DNA of 11,975 bases from Actinomycetota bacterium (GTDB taxonomy: Bacteria > Actinomycetota > Acidimicrobiia > Acidimicrobiales > Ilumatobacteraceae). A program made the translations under genes and the position numbers. Below, piece after piece: positions 6,933 to 11,975 of the stretch. Numbering within the stretch: the first letter of the stretch is position 1; the number at the start of each line of letters is the position of its first letter. Location: NCBI GenBank assembly GCA_005789925.1, contig SXWG01000084.1, positions 1-11,975 on the forward strand, written 5' to 3'. The notes under the pieces were generated by a model. It saw only the letters and a list, made by a program, of their open reading frames with translations, searched no databases and was not told the origin of the DNA.

Positions 6933-7987
6933 TTGGCACCGACGAGAGAGGCGCCAAGTCGTCGCAACGACGGAGTCGCCGAGCCGATTTGAAGCTCCAT
7001 CTCTTTGACGAGCAGGTAGTAGCGATGCAATGGATAGTCCCGATCGACGCCCATTCCACCGTGCAAGTGGTGCGCTGCGCGGACGACGCGTCCGGCACCT
7101 TCTGCCGCCCAGAACTTGGCCGAATACAGCTGCTCGTCGACGGGCACGCCCTCAGCGAGTCGCCATGCACATTGCCATGCTGTCAGGCGCACCGCTTCAG
7201 TGTCGATGTACGCGTCGGCGGCACGCTGGCTGACCGCCTGGAAGCTGGCGATCGGTTTGCCGAATTGGCTCCGTGTCGTCGTGTAGGACGAGATGAGTGC
7301 CAGTGCTTCTTGGCACGCACCAGAGTTAACGAGGCACGCACCAGCCGTACCGGAGCGCAACAACATACGTACCGCAACTTCGCCACCCAGCTTCTCCGCC
7401 GATGCGCCGTCGAAGGTCACCAGCGCGTCAGGAATGCCGGTTGTGGTGTCTTGTCGAGTCACGGTCACACCAGGGGCATTGGCTTCGACGACATAGAGGC
7501 CGTCTGATGCGGTGACCACGAAACGTGTGGCAATGGTTCCGGCAGGAACGCACACTTTTGTTCCGGAGATCTTTCCACCGGTCACCGACGTGGTCGGAGC
7601 GTATGCATCTCCGACAGGCTCGTGAATAGCCGCAGTGACGATCACGTCGCCGTCAGCGACCCCGGCGAGAAGATCCTCGCGCCCGGCAGCCATCAGCGCA
7701 GGTGCACCAAGTGCCATAACGGCAAACGCAGGCACTGGCGCCGCGGTCCGTCCGACCTCTTGCAACACGACGGCAGCTTCGAGAAACGACAGACCGCCAC
7801 CACCGACCGACTCGGGAAGAGCGATTCCCACGCAGCCGGAGGCTGCGAGTGTCTTCCACAACTCGAGATCGAAACCGACCGAAGAGGCAAGTGCCGCTGT
7901 GTACCGTTCGGTGTCAGTACCGTCGCGCAGAATGCGCTGGGCCAGGCCCTGTAGTTCTTTTTGTTCTGCGGTGAGTGAAAAGTCCAT
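6929..7987 (-). CDS. Acyl-CoA dehydrogenase, small (non-catalytic) subunit, FadE27/FadE29-like
   Basis: A 352-residue acyl-CoA dehydrogenase-fold protein. The N-terminal helical domain (MDFSLTAEQKELQGLAQR) leads into GIALPESVGGGGLSFLEAAVVLQEVGR (54-80), a beta domain, and the C-terminal helical domain with SYTTTRSQFGKPIASFQAV (234-252), which supplies the FAD-binding Arg and Gln-type contacts, and HLHGGMGVDRDYPLHRYY (307-324). The middle of the protein is shorter than in normal homotetrameric enzymes, and CLVNSGACQEAL stands where the partner carries its NHERV glutamate. This fits the second subunit of an alpha2beta2 dehydrogenase, as in mycobacterial FadE26-FadE27 or FadE28-FadE29. ATG 7987 overlaps the stop of the large-subunit gene by one base, as expected for subunits made in equal amounts. 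No obvious ribosome binding site. Confidence 0.92.
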   Translation of the reverse strand: MDFSLTAEQKELQGLAQRILRDGTDTERYTAALASSVGFDLELWKTLAASGCVGIALPESVGGGGLSFLEAAVVLQEVGRTAAPVPAFAVMALGAPALMAAGREDLLAGVADGDVIVTAAIHEPVGDAYAPTTSVTGGKISGTKVCVPAGTIATRFVVTASDGLYVVEANAPGVTVTRQDTTTGIPDALVTFDGASAEKLGGEVAVRMLLRSGTAGACLVNSGACQEALALISSYTTTRSQFGKPIASFQAVSQRAADAYIDTEAVRLTAWQCAWRLAEGVPVDEQLYSAKFWAAEGAGRVVRAAHHLHGGMGVDRDYPLHRYYLLVKEMELQIGSATPSLRRLGASLVGAK

Positions 7988-9189
7988 CAGCGTGCCGTCC
8001 TTGGGAATCCGAGCGAGAACATGGAGATGAGGTCTCTCTGGCTCTCGTTGGTTCCTCCACCGAAGGTGAGAATGAGCATGCCTCGATACAGCGACTCGAG
8101 ACGGGCGCGAATCTGTGCTCCAGCAGTACCGTCACGCAGGTAACCGACAGGTCCGAAGATCTCAAAGAGCAAGCGGAACGAATCTAGGTAGCCCTCGGTG
8201 CCGAACACCTTGATGGCACTGCAGTGACCGATGTCGAGCACGCCCTGCGTGGCTTCCCATGCGCTTTGCCAGTTCATGAGACGCAACACGTCAATCGTGG
8301 AGTACACGCGAGCAAGGTTCAGTTGCACCCACTCTTGGTCGGCGACACGACGACCGTCAGGCAGTTTCGTCTCTTCGGCCCAGGCCTTTGTCTCTTGGAA
8401 CGCACGCTCGATGACGCCGGTGCTGCAGAGCGTCACGCGCTCGTGGTTCAGTTGGTTGGTGATCAACGTCCAGCCTTGGTTCTCACCACCCACACAATTG
8501 TCGACCGGAACACGGACGTTGTCGAAGTAGACAGCGTTGATGTCGTGTTCGCCAATGAGCCGAAGTGGCTGGATGGAAATGCCTGGAGTGTCCATCGGCA
8601 CGATGATGATGCTGATGCCTTTGTGCTTCTTCCAGGTCTCGCCAGCGGGCGTCTCGGACTCGAGTGGGCCGGTGCGCACTGCGAGCCAGCAATAGTCGGC
8701 ATCGCTGGAGAGCGATGTCCACATCTTTTGGCCATTGATGATGTACTCATCACCGTCGCGCACAGCACGCGTCTGCAGTGATGCAAGGTCTGTGCCGGCT
8801 CCTGGTTCGCTGTAGCCGATGCAGAAGTGGAGATCACCAGCGAGGATTTTCGGCAGGAAGAAGTCTTTCTGCTCTTGTGACCCGAAGTTCATGATTGTCG
8901 GGCCGACCGTGTTGATGGAGAGCATAGGCACCGGTGCGCCTGCGCGCATCGACTCATCGAAGAAAATGAATTGCTCAATTGCCGAGCGTCCTTGACCGCC
9001 GTACTCCTTCGGCCACCCGATGGCAGCCCAACCGTCTGAGCACATCTGTTTCCAGATTCGGCGGGGCTCCTTGCCGATGCCGTGGCTCTTGCCGAGTTCT
9101 GCGACGACCTCAGGAGTGAGCAAGTGTTCGTAGTACGTGCGAAGTTCCTTACGCAGCGTTTCTTGTTCGACGGTGTAACCGATGTCCAC
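7987..9189 (-). CDS. Acyl-CoA dehydrogenase, large catalytic subunit, FadE26-like
   Basis: A 400-residue FAD enzyme that introduces the alpha,beta double bond into acyl-CoA. Features in order: DGWAAIGWPKEYGGQGRSA (52-70), GDLHFCIGYSEPGAGTDLA (118-136), NGQKMWTSL (152-160), a KHKGISIIIVP strand, NQLNHERV (245-252) with Glu250 as the probable catalytic base, and the closing ILTFGGGTNESQRDLI (373-388). The sequence closely resembles my memory of M. tuberculosis FadE26 (ChsE4), the catalytic half of the heteromeric dehydrogenase that starts sterol side-chain beta-oxidation. The start is GTG 9189, with GGGGGT (9195-9200) six bases upstream; that binding site forms part of an inverted repeat. It is first of a three-gene operon with the small subunit and the DUF2889 protein, divergent from the Rv3520c-like gene. 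Substrate assignment to sterol-like CoA esters is inferred. Confidence 0.93.
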   Translation of the reverse strand: MDIGYTVEQETLRKELRTYYEHLLTPEVVAELGKSHGIGKEPRRIWKQMCSDGWAAIGWPKEYGGQGRSAIEQFIFFDESMRAGAPVPMLSINTVGPTIMNFGSQEQKDFFLPKILAGDLHFCIGYSEPGAGTDLASLQTRAVRDGDEYIINGQKMWTSLSSDADYCWLAVRTGPLESETPAGETWKKHKGISIIIVPMDTPGISIQPLRLIGEHDINAVYFDNVRVPVDNCVGGENQGWTLITNQLNHERVTLCSTGVIERAFQETKAWAEETKLPDGRRVADQEWVQLNLARVYSTIDVLRLMNWQSAWEATQGVLDIGHCSAIKVFGTEGYLDSFRLLFEIFGPVGYLRDGTAGAQIRARLESLYRGMLILTFGGGTNESQRDLISMFSLGFPRTAR

Positions 9190-9279
9190 TGACTACCCCC
9201 ACATATTGGTCCACGATGTTCCAATGTGAGGGTAGTTCGGGGTGTGCTGCGGCGAGAAGGTGAAGGGTACGATTCGCCA
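9190..9279. promoter_or_regulatory. Divergent intergenic region, probable bidirectional promoter
   Basis: This 90-base gap is the longest non-coding stretch in the window and separates the FadE operon (minus) from the Rv3520c-like gene (plus). It must carry promoter elements for both unless one is leaderless or read through. Apart from the inverted repeat I cannot point to convincing -10 or -35 boxes. Confidence 0.6.
9193..9235. promoter_or_regulatory. Imperfect inverted repeat, candidate operator in a divergent promoter region
   Basis: The arms CTACCCCCACAT (9193-9204) and ATGTGAGGGTAG (9224-9235) are inverted copies matching at 11 of 12 positions. Inside them, ATTGG (9205-9209) is inverted as CCAAT (9221-9225), the last two bases being shared with the right arm. 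The dyad lies just before the FadE operon start and covers its ribosome binding site. It could be a regulator binding site controlling both divergent units. In the minus-strand transcript it could also fold over the ribosome binding site. Confidence 0.6.
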
Positions 9280-10308
9280 ATGAAACTCGGTTGGCACATC
9301 GGTTATTGGGGAAGGTCGATGCCACCCAACGTGCCCGAGACCATCAAGATGGTTGAGGCACTCGGATTCGACTCGGTGTTCACGGCCGAGAGCTGGGGTA
9401 GCGACGCGGTGTCACCACTCGCGTGGTGGGGATCGATGACATCCAAGATCCGACTCGGTACGAACATCATGCAGATCTCGGCTCGTACGCCTACCGCCGC
9501 TGCCATGGCGACGATCACGCTCGACCATCTCTCTGGTGGTCGCTTCGTCCTTGGTCTCGGTGTCAGTGGACCCCAGGTCGTCGAAGGTTGGTACGGACAA
9601 CGCTTCAATCGTCCGCTTGCTCGCACCCGGGAATACGTCGGCATCATCCGCAAGATCCTCGCTCGCGAAGATCGGTTGACGAATGAAGGGCCCGAATACC
9701 CGATTCCTGCACAAGGCGGGCTTGGTCTCGGAAAAGCGTTGAACGTGATGACGCATCCTTTGCGTGCCGACGTGCCGATCTTCCTTGGGGCAGAGGGCCC
9801 GAAGAACGTGGCACTCGCCGCAGAGATCGGAGACGGTTGGTTCCCGATCTTCTATGCGCCACGACATGAAGAGTTGTACCTACCTCATCTGAAGGAAGGC
9901 TGGGCTCGTCCCACGGCACGGCGTCAGGAAACTGATTTCGAAATTCTTCCGACGGTGAACGTGTCAATCAACGAAGACGTCGACAAGGCCTACGACGCGT
10001 TGCGTCCGGTCCTTGCACTGTATGTCGGTGGTATGGGCGCACAAGAGATGAACTTCCATGCCGACGTGTTCCGGCGTCTCGGACACGAGAAGGACGTGGA
10101 CACGATCCAGGATCTGTTCCTGAACGGCAAGCAGAACGAAGCCATCGCGAGCGTGCCAGACAAGATGATCGATGAGATTTGTCTCGTCGGTTCGAAAGCG
10201 AAGATCAAACACGACCTCGAAGCGTGGAAAGACTCGCGCGTCACCACGATCGTCTTGGGTGGCAGCGTCGACACACTGCGGACGATGGCCGAACTTGTGC
10301 TCGGCTGA
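9280..10308 (+). CDS. LLM-class F420-dependent oxidoreductase, Rv3520c-like
   Basis: A 342-residue luciferase-fold protein. It begins MKLGWHIGYWG and contains FTAESWGSDAVSPLAWWGS (34-52), IRLGTNIMQISARTPTAAAM (57-76), LDHLSGGRFVLGLGVSGPQV (81-100), VEGWYGQRF (101-109) and PIFLGAEGPKNVALAAEIGD (166-185). These match my memory of M. tuberculosis Rv3520c very closely; that gene sits in the cholesterol-regulated cluster beside lipid-transfer and thiolase genes, and is thought to use F420 although its reaction is not settled. The start is ATG 9280, which matches the family N-terminus; a purine-rich GAAGGTGAAGGG lies about 12 bases upstream, longer than ideal. An earlier in-frame GTG (9226) would begin inside the inverted repeat and adds no conserved sequence. 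It is a single gene, divergent from the FadE operon and converging on the membrane-protein gene after five bases. Confidence 0.93.
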   Translation: MKLGWHIGYWGRSMPPNVPETIKMVEALGFDSVFTAESWGSDAVSPLAWWGSMTSKIRLGTNIMQISARTPTAAAMATITLDHLSGGRFVLGLGVSGPQVVEGWYGQRFNRPLARTREYVGIIRKILAREDRLTNEGPEYPIPAQGGLGLGKALNVMTHPLRADVPIFLGAEGPKNVALAAEIGDGWFPIFYAPRHEELYLPHLKEGWARPTARRQETDFEILPTVNVSINEDVDKAYDALRPVLALYVGGMGAQEMNFHADVFRRLGHEKDVDTIQDLFLNGKQNEAIASVPDKMIDEICLVGSKAKIKHDLEAWKDSRVTTIVLGGSVDTLRTMAELVLG

Positions 10309-10313
10309 CCGTA

Positions 10314-10655
10314 TTACTTGCCGGCGATGACGCGGTCGGTCTCGCTGCGGTGCTCGTGGATGAGACGGATCGCCCAGAAGCGCATGAATCGACCAATGGA
10401 GTAACGCAGGAAGAGCGCCGCACCGACGACGGCGAGCACTAAGCCCAACAACCCGCCGGTCGCAATTGCGGCCATCTGGTCGGCTGCATTGGTGGTGCCC
10501 GCAACTTGGACTCCTCCGATGACGGCAAGCACGACTCCTGCGATCATCAACAGGCTGCCCAGCGCAAGAAGCCGCTTCTCGGTGTCACCTTTCGCTCCGC
10601 TCGTCTTCAACGCAGCGATCTCACGTGTGAACTCTTCGACTCGTCCTTCGTTCAT
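10314..10655 (-). CDS. Small membrane protein with two predicted transmembrane helices, unknown function
   Basis: A 113-residue protein I do not recognise. The N-terminal 28 residues are charged and helical (MNEGRVEEFTREIAALKTSG). Two hydrophobic stretches follow, about 29-52 (LLALGSLLMIAGVVLAVIGG core) and 62-84 (AAIATGGLLGLVLAVVGAA core), and the protein ends with a basic segment (RFMRFWAIRLIHEHRSETDR). Both termini are probably cytoplasmic. The start is ATG 10655, with a strong AAGGGGGG just upstream; a GTG ten codons earlier lacks this. It lies 26 bases downstream of the livF-like gene, so it may be co-transcribed with the ABC transporter, but a link to transport is only positional. Confidence 0.75.
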   Translation of the reverse strand: MNEGRVEEFTREIAALKTSGAKGDTEKRLLALGSLLMIAGVVLAVIGGVQVAGTTNAADQMAAIATGGLLGLVLAVVGAALFLRYSIGRFMRFWAIRLIHEHRSETDRVIAGK

Positions 10656-10659
10656 GTGG

Positions 10660-10667
10660 CCCCCCTT
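10660..10667 (-). promoter_or_regulatory. Ribosome binding site AAGGGGGG for the small membrane protein
   Basis: Read on the minus strand, AAGGGGGG ends four bases before ATG 10655 and decides that start over the upstream in-frame GTG at 10685. Confidence 0.7.
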
Positions 10668-10681
10668 AGGTTGATTCTCTA

Positions 10682-11389
10682 TCACGAACCGAGATAGGCG
10701 CGCGACAATGTCTCGTCGTCGAGAGCATCGGCAGGTCCGACATAGCGGACGTGGCCGTGCGACAGAACGACCGCAGAGTCAGCGACGCCAAGAACGGTGC
10801 GGGCGAATTGTTCGACCACGAGCACGCTCACACCAGACTCTGCGATGGCAGTGACTTGCTCGTAGAGCTCAGCTACGACCAGTGGCGCGAGCCCCATCGA
10901 CATCTCATCGAGCATGAGAACCACCGGGTCGGTCGCGAGGCCGCGCGCGAGTGACAACATCTGCTGTTGACCACCCGACAACGTGCCGGCGAGCTGGTCT
11001 CGGCGTTCTTTGAGGATGGGGAAACGCGCGTATGAACGCTCTTCAATGATGCCAATACCTGCACGATCGCGAGCAGCCATGATGATGTTGTCGCGAACAT
11101 ACAAGTTCGGGAAGATTCCGCGTCCTTCAGGAATGGTGCAGACACCGACACGAGCGAGGGCGTTGGCCGGAACGCCTGTCACGTCCTGCGCTGCGATATG
11201 CAATGAACCGCTGATGGGTCGCATGAGTCCGCAGGCGACTTTGATGGTGGTCGTCTTGCCGGCACCATTGGGGCCGAGGAGTGCGACGACTTCACCTTTG
11301 CGCACATTGATGGTCACGTCGTGCAGTACTTCGATCGCACCATAGGAAGCAGACACGTTTCGCAGTTCGAGAATCGACTCTGTGATCAC
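10682..11389 (-). CDS. livF: Branched-chain amino acid-type ABC transporter ATP-binding protein, LivF-like
   Basis: A 235-residue ATPase, the usual LivF length. All nucleotide-binding elements are present: Walker A GPNGAGKT (39-46), signature LSGGQQQ (137-143), Walker B VVLMLDE (156-162) and VVEQ (191-194), where LivF proteins carry Gln in place of the switch histidine. The LivF-typical IPEGRGIFPNLYVRDNI segment (86-102) is also present. The start is GTG 11389, overlapping the TGA of the livG-like gene (GTGA). LivF and LivG form the cytoplasmic ATPase pair of the HAAT importer family, working with two LivH/LivM permeases and a periplasmic-type binding protein, presumably beyond the right edge. 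In catabolic regions such transporters often import carboxylic acids rather than amino acids, so the gene symbol marks family, not substrate. Confidence 0.93.
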   Translation of the reverse strand: MITESILELRNVSASYGAIEVLHDVTINVRKGEVVALLGPNGAGKTTTIKVACGLMRPISGSLHIAAQDVTGVPANALARVGVCTIPEGRGIFPNLYVRDNIIMAARDRAGIGIIEERSYARFPILKERRDQLAGTLSGGQQQMLSLARGLATDPVVLMLDEMSMGLAPLVVAELYEQVTAIAESGVSVLVVEQFARTVLGVADSAVVLSHGHVRYVGPADALDDETLSRAYLGS

Positions 11390-11975
11390 GACTCACCGAC
11401 CTGAGCGCCGAGATATGCGCGAATGACGTCCGGATGAGCTCGTACGGCATCTGGCTTGCCTGATGCGATGTTCACTCCGAGGTCCAACACGTAGACCTCG
11501 TCACAGACTCCCATCACGAGGGTCATGTCATGTTCGACGACGAGCACGGTGATACCTCGATCGCGAAGTTGCCGCAGAAGGTGACCGAGCTGCTCGCTCT
11601 CACGCTCGTCGAGGCCGGAGGCGGGTTCGTCGAGCAACAGCAGCTTGGGAGAGGTGGCGAGCGCACGCGCGACTTCGAGGAGACGAGCCGAACCTGTGGA
11701 GAGCTCGCCCGCGGTGATGTCGGCCAGATGGTCGATTCCCAGCAATTCAAGATTGTGACGCGCGACCTCGTTGGCATTCGGCAGCGCTGCCAATTCCGCA
11801 GCGACGAGGACGTTTTCGAACACGGACAATGTCCAGAAAAGCTCGAGGCGTTGAAACGTGCGGGAGATTCCCATGGCACTGCGCTCATGCACGCCCGCAG
11901 AGTTGATCTCGACTCCTTCGAAACGCACGGAGCCTGACGTGGGAGGACGCACGCCGCAGATCACGTTGAAGAGCG
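11386..11975 (-). CDS. livG: Branched-chain amino acid-type ABC transporter ATP-binding protein, LivG-like, partial
   Basis: The last 195 or so residues of a LivG-type ATPase; the frame continues past the right edge (LFN precedes MICGVRPPTSG), so Walker A and the start are missing. Visible parts, counted from the methionine at 11964: Q-loop GISRTFQRLELFWTLSVFENV (Gln38), the signature region ELSTGSARLLEVARAL (87-102), Walker B KLLLLDEPASGLDE (107-120), the switch histidine His145 in VVEHDMTLVM, and the typical LivG C-terminal tail ending HPDVIRAYLG. The signature motif LSTGS departs from LSGGQ, and from the LSYGQ I would expect in LivG. The helical-domain segment is slightly short compared with E. 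coli LivG. It is co-translated with the livF-like gene and is probably the upstream partner in the same transporter. Confidence 0.92.
   Translation of the reverse strand, partial: LFNVICGVRPPTSGSVRFEGVEINSAGVHERSAMGISRTFQRLELFWTLSVFENVLVAAELAALPNANEVARHNLELLGIDHLADITAGELSTGSARLLEVARALATSPKLLLLDEPASGLDERESEQLGHLLRQLRDRGITVLVVEHDMTLVMGVCDEVYVLDLGVNIASGKPDAVRAHPDVIRAYLGAQVGES

Noticed and set aside
6725..7507. A 260-codon plus-strand open frame across the DUF2889 and small FadE genes
   Set aside because: Its composition is Arg/Ala/His-rich without motifs, and both real genes on the other strand are well supported.
9190..9279. KstR- or KstR2-type operator in the divergent region
   Set aside because: I could not find the palindromes I remember for these regulators; the inverted repeat there has a different sequence.

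Overview
The window holds 12 protein-coding genes on both strands, packed tightly; the longest gap between them is about 90 bases. Two genes are cut by the window ends. I see no RNA genes, mobile elements, CRISPR arrays or phage genes. Base composition is moderately GC-rich. The gene set points to an actinobacterium: two F420-type luciferase-like oxidoreductases, an acyl-CoA ligase close to mycobacterial FadD19, a heteromeric FadE26/FadE27-type acyl-CoA dehydrogenase, a FadA6-type thiolase end and an Rv3520c-type oxidoreductase. An uncultured Acidimicrobiia/Ilumatobacter-like lineage is my best guess, by inference only. Family comparisons are from memory, not from a search.

Layout: (1) 1-206, the 3' end of a FadA6-like thiolase (+). 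(2) 236-1413, a minus-strand pair: a crotonase-fold protein with an ECI2-like active site, then a limonene-epoxide-hydrolase-family enzyme with its full catalytic set, joined by an ATGA overlap. (3) 1437-6255, a plus-strand operon: PF04909 amidohydrolase, LLM-class F420 oxidoreductase, a two-domain CrtC/lipocalin-like protein of unknown function, and a FadD19-like acyl-CoA ligase. (4) 6273-9189, a minus-strand operon: large (catalytic) and small acyl-CoA dehydrogenase subunits and a DUF2889 protein, all overlapping. (5) 9280-10308, an Rv3520c-like oxidoreductase (+), divergent from operon 4. (6) 10314-11975, a minus-strand group: LivG-like (partial) and LivF-like ABC ATPases and a small two-helix membrane protein.

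Together these look like a catabolic region for a sterol-like or other isoprenoid carboxylate. The ABC transporter would bring substrate in, FadD would make the CoA thioester, the heteromeric FadE would desaturate it, and the isomerase and thiolase would take part in side-chain or ring beta-oxidation. The epoxide hydrolase, the two oxidoreductases and the amidohydrolase would handle oxygenated or cyclic intermediates. The most notable non-coding signal is an imperfect inverted repeat at 9193-9235, in the divergent gap between the FadE operon and the Rv3520c-like gene. It overlaps the FadE ribosome binding site and is a good candidate operator. The least understood genes are the CrtC-like protein and the DUF2889 protein, each locked into a beta-oxidation operon.
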